Shown here in pieces: positions 8,303-17,657 of a stretch of 62,729 nucleotides of DNA (position 1 is its first letter; each line of letters opens with the position of its first letter). Position numbers and translations under genes: made by a program. The notes beneath the pieces are model-generated. The model saw only the letters and a list, made by a program, of their open reading frames with translations, did no database searches and had not been told where the DNA came from. The stretch covers positions 1 through 62,729 of the forward strand of contig CAJXJZ010000006.1 of the NCBI GenBank assembly GCA_913055745.1, given 5' to 3'. This stretch comes from an uncultured bacterium (lineage in GTDB: Bacteria; Hydrothermota; Hydrothermia; UBA1063; CAJXJZ01).

Positions 8303-9455
8303 CTACTTTAAATCCATATTGATTTAACACCTGCGTTAATTTTAATCCGTAGTACTCGTATGTAAAAAAAACGGCATATCTGTATGCATTCTGGGATGCC
8401 GTTTTCCACAGGTCAGGCTGCTCTATATATCTTATTATACCATCTACAAAGGCATTTATGTGGGAATAGGGTGCGTAAAATCCACAATTACATGCAGAGA
8501 GTACATCAGGTATTATAGACACATTACTTGATATAGGTACAGCACCCATACTCATTGCCTCATTCAATACTTTGGGCCATCCTTCTGTGTATGATGGAAA
8601 TAGGAAAAAATGTGCATTTTTCAATATGTCAAAAACCTTTTCATGTGGCATGGGGCCATGAAATATGACCTTCTCTACAAGATTATTATTCAACACATAT
8701 TCTCTTGCCATATTTTCAAGTTTGCCACTCCCTACAATATGGAATCTCAAATCTATGCCTTTTTTTAATAGTTCTTTGATTATATGTAAGGATTCCATTA
8801 TTCCTTTTTCCCTGTATAGATTCCCCACGAAGGCAATATTAATAATAGAAGATAGTTTCTTTTCCTGGATAATGTTCTTGTGTTCAAGATAAGAGGAAAG
8901 ATAATATGATGGGTTGGGAAATGGTATAAAATTCTTGTTGGGAAGGTCTTTTATGTAGTTTACACTAACAAAAGAACTATATATGCCAGATTTTATGATT
9001 CTTTTTTGCAACTTTGCTGCAAGGCTCTCAGCACTGTTATCTTCCCAGTTCCCTGCAAATTTGATCCATTTTAATGTCTTTATATGGCTCAATTTAAAAA
9101 AGGAAAGTACCACAAGGGAAAAACTTGATGGGGTCCGTAGATGTATAAGGTCAAATGCTCTGTTTTTTAGCGTGTTTTTAATGGTCGTTATCCAACCTGA
9201 TGCTCTTAAGAGGATTTTTAGTTTTTCTGTAAGATTTTTTCCTCCCGCGGGCAGAACGGGTAAAAATTCTATGTTATCTGATGTATAACTTAGAAAACTT
9301 TTTGGGGGTGTGCCTTTATACAAAGGGGCTATATGTGTTATATGTTCAAATAATGTGGCAAGATAACTTATTTCTTTTACTGTTGCGCCATGTCCTTTTA
9401 ATGCGCCCTCCTTGTCTATGTAGTGTGCTGTAGGAGATATTATAAGCAATCTCAT
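8244..9455 (-). CDS. Family 4 glycosyltransferase
   Basis: A GT-B fold protein of 403 residues. The N-terminus MRLLIISPTAHYIDKEGALKGHGATVKEISYLA and the donor domain (VGNLYREKGIMESLHIIKELLKKG, then HFFLFPSYTEGWPKVLNEAMSMGAVPISS with the E-x7-E motif) are standard for GT4. No Shine-Dalgarno precedes ATG 9455. Instead a TATAAT box sits seven bases upstream, so the mRNA is probably leaderless. The gene would then start a second minus-strand transcript covering wzy and the genes after it. Confidence 0.92.
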   Translation of the reverse strand: MRLLIISPTAHYIDKEGALKGHGATVKEISYLATLFEHITHIAPLYKGTPPKSFLSYTSDNIEFLPVLPAGGKNLTEKLKILLRASGWITTIKNTLKNRAFDLIHLRTPSSFSLVVLSFFKLSHIKTLKWIKFAGNWEDNSAESLAAKLQKRIIKSGIYSSFVSVNYIKDLPNKNFIPFPNPSYYLSSYLEHKNIIQEKKLSSIINIAFVGNLYREKGIMESLHIIKELLKKGIDLRFHIVGSGKLENMAREYVLNNNLVEKVIFHGPMPHEKVFDILKNAHFFLFPSYTEGWPKVLNEAMSMGAVPISSNVSIIPDVLSACNCGFYAPYSHINAFVDGIIRYIEQPDLWKTASQNAYRYAVFFTYEYYGLKLTQVLNQYGFKVDEQRFEHIKNITKDIQFPI

Positions 9456-9462
9456 TTTGTTT

Positions 9463-9490
9463 ATTATAAGGGAGTATTATTGTTTATAAA
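9463..9490 (-). promoter_or_regulatory. Leaderless-type promoter for the glycosyltransferase at 9455
   Basis: Reading the minus strand, TTTATA (9490-9485), a 16-base spacer, TATAAT (9468-9463), then seven bases to ATG at 9455. The expected transcription start falls at or next to the A of the ATG, and no Shine-Dalgarno is present. It overlaps the -35 element of the opposite promoter. Confidence 0.6.
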
Positions 9491-9511
9491 ACGCCTTTAT
9501 TGTCTTAAAAT
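9483..9511 (+). promoter_or_regulatory. Leaderless-type promoter for the glycosyltransferase at 9518
   Basis: TTTATA (9483-9488), a 17-base spacer, TAAAAT (9506-9511), then six bases (ACAGGT) to ATG 9518. The spacing puts the transcript start on the start codon. The -35 region shares bases with the divergent minus-strand promoter, so the two promoters probably compete. Confidence 0.6.
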
Positions 9512-9517
9512 ACAGGT

Positions 9518-10756
9518 ATGAGGATTGGGCTTGTTATACCATCCCTTGAAAAGGGTGGTGCAGAAAGGGTGGCAGTTAATCTCGCGAAAGGGTTTGTAAA
9601 AAGAGGGGATGATGTGTCCTTTATACTATTTTCCCATAATTTATATTATACTATTCCGCCTGAATCATTGGTGTTTTCCATTGATGTGCCGGGTAGTAAA
9701 AGCCTTTTCTATAAATTTATAAATCTTTACAAGCGTAAGAGGCATCTTGAAGAGATTAAAAGGGATATGAATATAGATGTGTCCATAAGTCTTCTTGAAA
9801 ATGCCAATATTGCCAATCTCTATACAGACACAAAGGATGCAAAAATTGCTACAGTACATAATACAACTTTTGGTTTTGATGATATGAAACCTATATTAAG
9901 AGATTTATACAAGTTTTTTATTAAAAAAACCTATAGACGTGCAGATAAAATCATCGGTGTTTCCCATGGAGTATATGAAAGGATATTGAGTTTAGGTCCC
10001 TCCTTTAAGTCAAAGACAGAGGTAATATATAACCCTTTTGAGATAGAGAGGATAAAAGACCTTTCGAGAGAGCCTTTATCTTCCTTCAAAGAGCATATTT
10101 TTCATAAGCATCGCATTCTTTTGAACATAGGAAGACTTGTGTATCAAAAAGGGCAGTGGTATCTTTTAAAACTTATGAAGATGTTAAAGATGGAAAGTGA
10201 TGCCTTTAAATTGGTAATACTCGGAGATGGTCCATTAAGAAAAGATTTGATAGATTTTGCCCATGAACTTGAACTTAAGGTATTTCATAAAGATGAGCCT
10301 TTGAAGGAACATGATAACTATGATGTGTATTTTTTTGGTGCTGTCCATAATCCGTATAAATACATAATGCATGCCTTTTTGTTTTTATTTACTTCTTTGT
10401 GGGAGGGATTTGGTAATGTGTTAATAGAATCTATGGCAGTGGGTACACCTGTTATCTCTTCTGATTGTAATTCAGGCCCAAGGGAGATACTTGCACCACA
10501 TTCAAACCTTTCAGATGTAGCAAAAGATATTGAGTTTGAAGAATTTGGCATTCTTATGCCACCATTCAGTAAAAACCTTGATTTTTCAAGTAGAGCGGAT
10601 GAGCATATATTACATCTTTGGAAAAAGGCAATAATGACCCTGTACGATGATAAATCATTGTATATAGATTATAGAAATAGGGCTATGAAGAGGGCAAGGG
10701 ATTTTGACCTTGAGAATATCATGGGAAAGTGGTATCGTTTGATTTTAGGCCTTTAA
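9518..10756 (+). CDS. Family 4 glycosyltransferase, inverted within the minus-strand operon
   Basis: The 412-residue protein shows the GT4 plan: MRIGLVIPSLEKGGAERVAVNLAKGF with the G-G-A-E acceptor-site motif, LNIGRLVYQKGQWYLLKLMKML at the domain border, and LWEGFGNVLIESMAVGTPVISSD (E-x7-E) in the donor domain. It is the only plus-strand gene within the 20-kb polysaccharide run and has its own divergent promoter. Its 3' end overlaps the 3' end of the tandem GT2 gene by 38 bases, so the two transcripts would be antisense there. Confidence 0.92.
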   Translation: MRIGLVIPSLEKGGAERVAVNLAKGFVKRGDDVSFILFSHNLYYTIPPESLVFSIDVPGSKSLFYKFINLYKRKRHLEEIKRDMNIDVSISLLENANIANLYTDTKDAKIATVHNTTFGFDDMKPILRDLYKFFIKKTYRRADKIIGVSHGVYERILSLGPSFKSKTEVIYNPFEIERIKDLSREPLSSFKEHIFHKHRILLNIGRLVYQKGQWYLLKLMKMLKMESDAFKLVILGDGPLRKDLIDFAHELELKVFHKDEPLKEHDNYDVYFFGAVHNPYKYIMHAFLFLFTSLWEGFGNVLIESMAVGTPVISSDCNSGPREILAPHSNLSDVAKDIEFEEFGILMPPFSKNLDFSSRADEHILHLWKKAIMTLYDDKSLYIDYRNRAMKRARDFDLENIMGKWYRLILGL

Positions 10757-12347
10757 TCATCTTATCTGCTTCTTGCTTTCTTGAGTACACCACTATTAAG
10801 GTATGAGGTAAAAGAATAAATCCTACCAAGACCTTTAGTATTTTTTTAAATATGCTGCCTTTTAGCACAAAAGTGCCTCTTATGTTGTGCAATATAGCCT
10901 CATTCACTTGAAAGTCCTTGTAATACTTTTTATAAAGATAAATGCTTGTTTTATGGATGAGGTTTCTATGAAATATATTTTTTCTGGAACTTGTGTAGGT
11001 TATAATTCTTGCCTTATGCTGCCTGAGGCCTCCGCTTGGTGCCCTGTGGTGAAATACATCAACAAAGGGATTTACTCCCATTATATAGCCAGAGAGGTAG
11101 ATTCTCATACCAAGGTCGTGATCTTCCTGCATACCTTTGTCAAAATTTATATCAAAATAACCGCTTTTTTTAAGAATATCTCCTTTAAACATTACATTAT
11201 CGGTGGGAAAATAATCAGCCAATTGCACTATTTTTTGAAAGTTATGCATTTTATAGTCTATACCCCTTTCTGTTAGAGTACCGCATGAGACATCCACGCC
11301 AAAGAATTCAATATATCTTAGATGATTCTCAATAAAGTTATTGGGTATTTTGTCTATATCATCATCTACAATCATAATGATAGAGCCTTTTGCGTTGCGA
11401 AGGCCTATGTTCCTTGCAGTACTTTGACCTTTATGGTTGTCTGTAAATACCTTAAGGTTTAATTTATCTTTGTATTTATTATAAAACTCAGGGAAATAGT
11501 CTGCATCAATGACTATAACTTCAAAGGGCTTTATAGTCTGCCTTGTAAGTGCATTTAAGACATTTTTTATATAGGAATGTCTTTTTAATGTGGGTATAAT
11601 GACAGAGACTTTTGGTGTGTTTTTTAGTTTATATGATTCGGGTATGCTCCTTTCCCATATATTAGGAGGCAATGTTTTTAATGTAAAGGTCAATTTTAAA
11701 CCTTGTATTATCCCACTTATTGGATATTTATACCAAAGACTCCTAAAAAGTGCCCATATAATCTGATTCTTTGAGTAATGCCTTCTTAACATTCGTACCT
11801 CATCCAGAACAGGTATATTTTCTATAAAAGATGGAGATTTTATAATGTGCTTTAAAATATCAGGTTCAAATACCAAAAATGCACCACCTTTTAATAGCCT
11901 GAGCCCAAGATCTAAAGATGCACCCTCAATACTCTTAAAATCTTCATCCAATATACCTATATGCCTCAATGCCTCTTTTTTAAACAATGTGCCATAGATA
12001 TGCATTCTAAAAGATGCTATTTTTTTAAAATCGTCTGGGTCTTTATTAAACATCCATGTAGGTGCTACAAAATTTAAAAGAAAAGGCTTTCCCTTCATAC
12101 CAAGAAATAAACCAGAATGCCATACATCCCCTTGTGTATTTAGCACTTTTTGTATATTATCAAATGCTGGCATTCCCAAAGATTCATGCCATATCAATAG
12201 ATACTCGGTTTCATTATTGTTTAGTGATTTTTTAATAAGGTTGTTCAGGTCTTTTAAGGAGGCAACTTCCTTTGTAAATACATTGCCATTCCATTTAAAA
12301 CCGTCTTTTAACGAGGCACCTACATATATAAGATCAACGCTTTTCAT
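10719..12347 (-). CDS. Tandem family 2 glycosyltransferase (degenerate N-terminal plus active C-terminal GT-A domain)
   Basis: At 542 residues this is nearly twice a single GT2 domain. Residues ~245-470 are a normal GT2 domain: PKVSVIIPTLKRHSYIKNVLNAL, the VIDADYF site, GQSTARNIGLRNAKGSIIMIVDDDID, and MQEDHDLGMRIYLSG. Residues 1-190 lack a nucleotide-binding motif, but ALRHIGILDEDFKSIEGASLDLGLRLLKGG matches the C-terminal half of a GT2 domain, so this looks like a worn second domain. It overlaps the upstream GT4 gene by four bases. It probably acts as an inner-face transferase for the repeat unit. Confidence 0.87.
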   Translation of the reverse strand: MKSVDLIYVGASLKDGFKWNGNVFTKEVASLKDLNNLIKKSLNNNETEYLLIWHESLGMPAFDNIQKVLNTQGDVWHSGLFLGMKGKPFLLNFVAPTWMFNKDPDDFKKIASFRMHIYGTLFKKEALRHIGILDEDFKSIEGASLDLGLRLLKGGAFLVFEPDILKHIIKSPSFIENIPVLDEVRMLRRHYSKNQIIWALFRSLWYKYPISGIIQGLKLTFTLKTLPPNIWERSIPESYKLKNTPKVSVIIPTLKRHSYIKNVLNALTRQTIKPFEVIVIDADYFPEFYNKYKDKLNLKVFTDNHKGQSTARNIGLRNAKGSIIMIVDDDIDKIPNNFIENHLRYIEFFGVDVSCGTLTERGIDYKMHNFQKIVQLADYFPTDNVMFKGDILKKSGYFDINFDKGMQEDHDLGMRIYLSGYIMGVNPFVDVFHHRAPSGGLRQHKARIITYTSSRKNIFHRNLIHKTSIYLYKKYYKDFQVNEAILHNIRGTFVLKGSIFKKILKVLVGFILLPHTLIVVYSRKQEADKMIKGLKSNDTTFP

Positions 12348-13573
12348 GATTTATCTCCTTTTAGCACCTTTGTATAGAACTTAAAAAACTCTTCTGCCTG
12401 TTTTGTAAGTGTAAAGTGTTTTTCTACATATTTTCTTGCATTTGTGCCTATTTCCTTCCTTAGGTCAGGATTCTTGATAAGGATTTCAAGTTTGTTGGCA
12501 ATATCTTCTGGGTCTCTCCTTTCACAAGGCAGTGCTATTTTATATTTGTTAACCAATTCTATGTTCTCTTCATACTCTCCTGCAACAACAGGAAGCCCTA
12601 AGGATAATGCCTCTAAAACTGCATTGGGAGAGCCTTCCAAGATCGTTCCCCATGCTTGGGTAAGAACAAAAACATCTGATGAAAGGTATAAGGGAACAAT
12701 CTCAGAAAACGCCAACTTTCCGTGTAATACAACATTGTCATTGATTTTTAATGCATGGGAGAGGTAAATCACCATTTCTTTTAAAGGCCCAACGCCTACA
12801 ATATGGTATTCAAACTTAAGTCCTCTTTCTTTTAATATGGATAAAGATTTTAGTATGTATTCATATCCCTTTGTCCAATGGAGGCGTGCTACAGTTAAAA
12901 TCATGCAGGGTGCATTTGTGCCATCCCTTTTGGAGTATTCTCGTTTTAAGGATAAAAGATCTTCTGGCACTGCTGGTGGGATTTTATAAGTAAGGATATT
13001 TGAAGGGAAATTCCTGTATTTTTTTGCATATTCTACGAGGTGGTTTTCTAATGTATGAACTGCATCAATATGTTTAAATGTATCTTTATAAAAATCTTTT
13101 TTATCTATTTCCACATACATTACACCATGACCTCTAAAACTGGAAATTGCTTTAAATCCAAAAATCTGTTTCAAATGAAAATGCTCTCTTGCAATAGAGA
13201 TGTATTCAAAGTGTACAAGCTCGGGTTTTAGGTCAAATAAAGGATACTCTATATAGAACTTTTTGAGAGAATTTATTATCCCATATAGAGGTATTGTAGT
13301 TTTAAAGTATTTAAAAAATATTATGGGATGTGATAATAGGTTCTTAACTAAGAGATACAAGAGTATGAATAATGATTTCCATCTCGGTCTTGTTGAAGGA
13401 AGGTAATGTATGCGAGATATATGGGGATAAACCTCTGGAAATAGGGAAAGTTCATCGGATCTGTAGCCTACAATATGGACATCTACGCCCTTTTCTAATA
13501 AATACAAAAACTGCCTTGCGATAAATGTTTCAGAAAACCTTGGGAAATGATAGGTGTATAGTACTATCTTCAT
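12344..13573 (-). CDS. Family 4 glycosyltransferase
   Basis: The 409-residue GT-B protein opens MKIVLYTYHFPRFSETFIARQFLYLLEKG, the N-terminus usual for GT4 enzymes of the WcaL/AmsK-like group. SFRGHGVMYVEID lies mid-protein. The donor domain shows VARLHWTKGYEYILKSLSILK and WGTILEGSPNAVLEALSLGLPVVAGE with the E-x7-E motif. Four-base overlaps join it to both neighbours. It is likely one of the cytoplasmic transferases building the lipid-linked repeat unit; donor unknown. Confidence 0.93.
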   Translation of the reverse strand: MKIVLYTYHFPRFSETFIARQFLYLLEKGVDVHIVGYRSDELSLFPEVYPHISRIHYLPSTRPRWKSLFILLYLLVKNLLSHPIIFFKYFKTTIPLYGIINSLKKFYIEYPLFDLKPELVHFEYISIAREHFHLKQIFGFKAISSFRGHGVMYVEIDKKDFYKDTFKHIDAVHTLENHLVEYAKKYRNFPSNILTYKIPPAVPEDLLSLKREYSKRDGTNAPCMILTVARLHWTKGYEYILKSLSILKERGLKFEYHIVGVGPLKEMVIYLSHALKINDNVVLHGKLAFSEIVPLYLSSDVFVLTQAWGTILEGSPNAVLEALSLGLPVVAGEYEENIELVNKYKIALPCERRDPEDIANKLEILIKNPDLRKEIGTNARKYVEKHFTLTKQAEEFFKFYTKVLKGDKS

Positions 13574-14751
13574 ACCAGCACTTCTTCAAAAAACTCTATA
13601 TGACCTTTTTGCATGTTACTTAGGGTGAATCTATCTTCAACGGTTTTTCTACCAGATTTTTTCATCTTTGAAAGTACATCCGGGTGTGTATATAGGTAGT
13701 ATAGATATGATGCAGGCTTTTCCATATCAAGTAATGGAAAGACAAAACCATTTTCTTTGTGCTTTATAGGTTCTGAATTACCATGCACATTGGACACTAT
13801 GGGCACCGTGCATGTTGCCATTGCCTCAAGTATAACATTTGCAAGCCCTTCTGCGAAAGATGGTAATAATAGGGCATCCATATCCATAAGGATTTCAGCA
13901 ACCTCTTTCTCTGTTTTTTTGCCAAGGTAAAATGTATTGTGAGAAATACCGAGGTTATTCATTGTGGAGTACATCCTTTCTTTTTCATCGCCATCACCGA
14001 TTATGTACATCTTTCCACTTCCACCTTTCTTTAAAAACCTATAAAAAATAAAGAGGGCACTATCTATACCTTTTTTCCATATTAAATTGCCTATAAATAC
14101 AATGTTTAATTCAGAAGATGCACTTTTTTCTTTGCACTTGAATAAATTGGTATCAACACCATTATAAACAACTTTTGTACGTGCATCCTTATATATCTTT
14201 TTTGTCTCATTTTCCAATGCCTTTGATACGCAGTGTATAGAGGCAGCACCTTTAAGCACTTCATATAAATCCTTTTTATACTCTTCGCTCAAAAGAGGGT
14301 CTATTGTTATCTGTCTTCCTCTTATGCTCACTGTATAGACCTTATTAAGGTATCTCAAAAGTGGTAAGAAGTAGGACGTATATGCCACCCATTCAAAGTG
14401 TATCACATCAAAATCCAAAAAGGCAATACTTAGATACTTAAGAAGACGATTGAAAAACTGTTTTTTATTAATTGAATACTGTTTTGATATGTTTATTATG
14501 TTTAATGTTTTAATGGGATGAAAGATGCCAATTATAAGGTATTTTAATAGCCATAACACTCTTATCATAAGTGGGTCTCTTATTTGGGGTAATCTTATGA
14601 CCTTAAAACTATATGAATTTTTTGGAACTTTTCCGTATGCCCCAACCATGAGTTTAAATTTGTCTGTATGAGATAAAATGTCTATTTTCCTTTTGATGAA
14701 TGTAGTAGGTGGCCAATCAACCCCCATTATAAAGATGATGGGCTTCTTCAT
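13570..14751 (-). CDS. Family 4 glycosyltransferase
   Basis: A GT4 protein of 393 residues. The donor domain is clear: NIVFIGNLIWKKGIDSALFIFYRFLKKGG, then DALLLPSFAEGLANVILEAMATCTVPIVSNVHGN with the E-x7-E motif, and RFTLSNMQKGHIEFF near the C-terminus. The start lacks a Shine-Dalgarno and has TAAAAT (14764-14759, minus strand) seven bases upstream, so a secondary leaderless start inside the operon is possible. The 36-base gap to the flippase gene is one of the few gaps in the operon. Confidence 0.92.
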   Translation of the reverse strand: MKKPIIFIMGVDWPPTTFIKRKIDILSHTDKFKLMVGAYGKVPKNSYSFKVIRLPQIRDPLMIRVLWLLKYLIIGIFHPIKTLNIINISKQYSINKKQFFNRLLKYLSIAFLDFDVIHFEWVAYTSYFLPLLRYLNKVYTVSIRGRQITIDPLLSEEYKKDLYEVLKGAASIHCVSKALENETKKIYKDARTKVVYNGVDTNLFKCKEKSASSELNIVFIGNLIWKKGIDSALFIFYRFLKKGGSGKMYIIGDGDEKERMYSTMNNLGISHNTFYLGKKTEKEVAEILMDMDALLLPSFAEGLANVILEAMATCTVPIVSNVHGNSEPIKHKENGFVFPLLDMEKPASYLYYLYTHPDVLSKMKKSGRKTVEDRFTLSNMQKGHIEFFEEVLV

Positions 14752-14758
14752 ATCTTTT

Positions 14759-14787
14759 ATTTTAATTCTTATTAAATGGATAATAAA
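14759..14787 (-). promoter_or_regulatory. Possible internal leaderless promoter before the glycosyltransferase at 14751
   Basis: On the minus strand, TTTATT (14787-14782), 17 bases, TAAAAT (14764-14759), and seven bases to ATG 14751. It has the same geometry as the other leaderless starts in this window but a weaker -35, and it lies in AT-rich DNA where chance matches are common. Confidence 0.35.
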
Positions 14788-16236
14788 CTATCTCAAAGAT
14801 TTAAGAAGTTCAGAGATCATATTGCGGGTCTTTTTATCCATGAAAATAAGTATGCCATATATGAGCATACCCACTGCGGTATAAAGAAAAAGCGATATAT
14901 ATACATTGCTTATGCAAAACACTTTTTTTGCTATGTATATTACTATGCCCATAAAAGATGCGTATATAAATGGTCTTATCATGTGCGAGAAGAGTTTAAA
15001 TAGGGAATATTCAAGTTCCCTTGATACAAGATAGAATATAAAAAGTCCACCTGTAGTGCGAACGATGGTAACCGAAAGTGCTACACCAATCATGCCATGC
15101 AGTGCACCAAAGAAAACAGATATAAGATACAACGGGGTAAAAACAATGCCGAATTTTAGCATGATATCGGGCTTACCCTTTGCATTAAAAAGTGTGCCAG
15201 CGGGTGAACCAACGACCCTTCTAAGTGCCATAATAGCGAGTATTTGCATAGGCACCACAGCCTGGATCCATTGTTGACCATACAGCACCAAGATAAATTC
15301 CCTTGCAAGGACAATAAGTCCAATTGTAAGTGGAAAAGCAACCACAGAGAGGAGTTCAAGCATTTTTATAAAAGCCCTGTGCAATCTCTTTATATCTCTA
15401 TTTACAGATGATAAGGATGGAAATGACACATCCGTTGCAACGCTCTTTATATTACTTACAATGAGATTGGCTGATGCATAGGCACGATTGTATATTCCCA
15501 AATCCCTAAAGCCCAAGAGTTTGCCTACTATCAATGTATCTCCTTCATTACCAAGAAATGTCAGGATATTTGTCCCAATTATATGGACTGTATATTTTAT
15601 AATGCGCCCTGCTCCTTTGAGGGATATTTTATTGGGAAACCATTTGCTCTGGAAAAAAGATACAGGTAGGTTTAATATTGAAACAATCACAAAAGGCGTT
15701 ACAAGGCTCCATACCCCATACCCATAAATCGCCATAAATACGCTGATTATTGCAGACAGGCCATCCATGATTGTGTCTTTTAAAACGAGTTTGTTGTATA
15801 ACAACTTCTTTTTCAATAGTGCATCTGGAATGCTCCTTAATTCTGTGAATACAAATGCAACAAAAAACCATAGAACAATACGCTTTAGAAAGATACCGCC
15901 TTTGTAAAATTTAACAATAAAGGGTAAGATTATTAGTAAAATGATAAATAGAAGGATCAGAAGAATTACATTTAGCCAAAATCCTGTATTAACACGCTCT
16001 TTCCAGTCTTCCTGGTTATCGTAAATTATGAATGTAGATGTTGTTTGAGATGTGCCGTCTGTAATAAGTCTCAGGGCTACTCTTGCAAGGGCTACTACAC
16101 CAAAATCCGAGGGGGATAGTTTTCTTGCAAGGACATATATAGCGCCTAAGTTTATAAGACGTACGGCAAATTTTCTAAAAAAAAGCCAGAATCCAGCCTT
16201 TAATGTCTTTTTCTTAAGGGAGGCATCTTTACTCAT
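14788..16236 (-). CDS. Wzx-type oligosaccharide flippase (MOP superfamily)
   Basis: This 482-residue protein has about 12-14 hydrophobic helices and no large soluble domain. The N-terminus SLKKKTLKAGFWLFFRKFAVRLINLGAIYVLARKLSPSDFGVVALARV is the hallmark of the WzxC/polysaccharide transporter family (helix 1 plus LSPxDFGxVALA). It would flip undecaprenyl-linked repeat units to the periplasm for the Wzy polymerase encoded downstream. It starts nine bases after rfbC ends, without a clear Shine-Dalgarno. Confidence 0.93.
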   Translation of the reverse strand: MSKDASLKKKTLKAGFWLFFRKFAVRLINLGAIYVLARKLSPSDFGVVALARVALRLITDGTSQTTSTFIIYDNQEDWKERVNTGFWLNVILLILLFIILLIILPFIVKFYKGGIFLKRIVLWFFVAFVFTELRSIPDALLKKKLLYNKLVLKDTIMDGLSAIISVFMAIYGYGVWSLVTPFVIVSILNLPVSFFQSKWFPNKISLKGAGRIIKYTVHIIGTNILTFLGNEGDTLIVGKLLGFRDLGIYNRAYASANLIVSNIKSVATDVSFPSLSSVNRDIKRLHRAFIKMLELLSVVAFPLTIGLIVLAREFILVLYGQQWIQAVVPMQILAIMALRRVVGSPAGTLFNAKGKPDIMLKFGIVFTPLYLISVFFGALHGMIGVALSVTIVRTTGGLFIFYLVSRELEYSLFKLFSHMIRPFIYASFMGIVIYIAKKVFCISNVYISLFLYTAVGMLIYGILIFMDKKTRNMISELLKSLR

Positions 16237-16245
16237 GCATGGGAT

Positions 16246-16779
16246 TTAGGTTATAGGTGTTATACCATCTAATTGTGGAAATCTTTGGTCTTTATTGGAT
16301 AAGATGGGTGGCATAGGAAAATGCATGCCAAGACTTTTCATATTTATTCCCCTTTCATGCTCTTTGCTATAGTATTCATCTACCTTATAGTTTATTATGG
16401 CAAAGTCTGATAGGGTATAAAAGCCATGGGCAAGCCCCTTTGGTATAAATAGCTGATGTTTGTTTTCACTGTTTAGTTCCAAGGTCATATATTTAAGATA
16501 AGTTTTGGAGTCCTCTCTTAGGTCAAGTATTATATCTATGATTTTTCCATATACGACCTTTAGCAATTTACTTTGAGCCTTTGGGGGTATCTGATAATGC
16601 AATCCTCTAAAAACATGCTTTTTTGAGTATGATTCATTGTCCTGAACAAATGTTATCTTACCAATGTATCTTTCAAACAGATCCTGTCTGAAACTCTCAA
16701 AAAAATACCCTCTTTTATCATAATGTACAACTGGCTTAATTAAAAAAACACCTTTTATGGCAAGTTCTCTAAACTCCAC
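16246..16779 (-). CDS. rfbC: dTDP-4-dehydrorhamnose 3,5-epimerase-like protein
   Basis: RmlC family cupin, 177 residues. Conserved features include KRGYFFESFR, FVQDNESYSKKHVFRGLHYQ (catalytic His in RGLHY), IIDIILDLREDS and KGLAHGFYTLSD. The C-terminus departs from classic RmlC: HERGINMKSLGMHFPMP replaces the usual DRGIRW...WP, so a related 3- or 5-epimerase acting on another deoxy sugar is possible. It abuts rfbA (TAATG). The family members RfbB and RfbD, needed for dTDP-rhamnose, are not in this window. Confidence 0.9.
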   Translation of the reverse strand: MEFRELAIKGVFLIKPVVHYDKRGYFFESFRQDLFERYIGKITFVQDNESYSKKHVFRGLHYQIPPKAQSKLLKVVYGKIIDIILDLREDSKTYLKYMTLELNSENKHQLFIPKGLAHGFYTLSDFAIINYKVDEYYSKEHERGINMKSLGMHFPMPPILSNKDQRFPQLDGITPIT

Positions 16780-17657
16780 TACAATTCATCCAAAAGTTTT
16801 AAAAGATATTTCCCATAGGCACTATGCTCCATTGTACGGGCAATGTTTACAAGTTTTTCCTTTGTAATAAAACCTGCTCTATATGCTATTTCCTCAAGAC
16901 AGGCAATCTTAAGGCCTGTTCTCTTTTCTATTGTCTCTACAAAATGGGATGCGCTTAAAAGGTTTTCTGCTGTGCCTGTATCAAGCCATGCATATCCACG
17001 CCCCATTAGCTTTACCCGAAGTCTTTTCTCTTTCAAATACATAGTGTTTATGTCTGTTATCTCAAGTTCCCCTCTCCAGGATGGCTTGAGCATTTTTGCC
17101 TTATCTATTACATCAGGTGGATAAAAATATATGCCCACTACTGCCCAATTGCTCTTTGGTCTTTTGGGTTTTTCTTCAATGCTTAAAGGCATGCCATTTT
17201 TGTCCAATTCTACCACACCATAATGCTCGGGATTTTTTACTGTGTATGCCCATATTACAGCGTTTTGTTCTGTTTTAGTAATTTGTATACTTTGTTTTAT
17301 AAGATTGGTCAGTCCATGTCCAAAAAAGATATTATCACCCAATATCAGTGCCACAGGATCATGTTTAATAAAATCTTCTCCAATGAGAAATGCTTCACCT
17401 ATCCCATTGGGCCTTTCTTGTATGGCATAACTTATATTTATTCCCCAGTCAGAGCCATCTTTTAACAGTTCTTTGAACCTTGGGATATCCTTTTTTGTGC
17501 TTATAAGTAGAATATCATGGATGCCACCCAATAATAAAACAGATAAGGGATAATAAATCATGGGTTTATCATACACAGGCAAAAGGTGTTTGGACACTGT
17601 TTTTGTTATGGGAAAAAGCCTTGTACCACTACCACCTGCAAGGATTATACCCTTCAT
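16779..17657 (-). CDS. rfbA: Glucose-1-phosphate thymidylyltransferase
   Basis: The enzyme makes dTDP-glucose from dTTP and glucose-1-phosphate, the entry to dTDP-deoxy sugars. The length is full (292 aa). The nucleotide-binding N-terminus is [33 protein letters not shown], followed by [18 protein letters not shown]-type [21 protein letters not shown], and GYAWLDTGT. It sits between a nucleotide-sugar epimerase and rfbC with single-base stop/start overlaps on both sides. Confidence 0.96.
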   Translation of the reverse strand: MKGIILAGGSGTRLFPITKTVSKHLLPVYDKPMIYYPLSVLLLGGIHDILLISTKKDIPRFKELLKDGSDWGINISYAIQERPNGIGEAFLIGEDFIKHDPVALILGDNIFFGHGLTNLIKQSIQITKTEQNAVIWAYTVKNPEHYGVVELDKNGMPLSIEEKPKRPKSNWAVVGIYFYPPDVIDKAKMLKPSWRGELEITDINTMYLKEKRLRVKLMGRGYAWLDTGTAENLLSASHFVETIEKRTGLKIACLEEIAYRAGFITKEKLVNIARTMEHSAYGKYLLKLLDEL

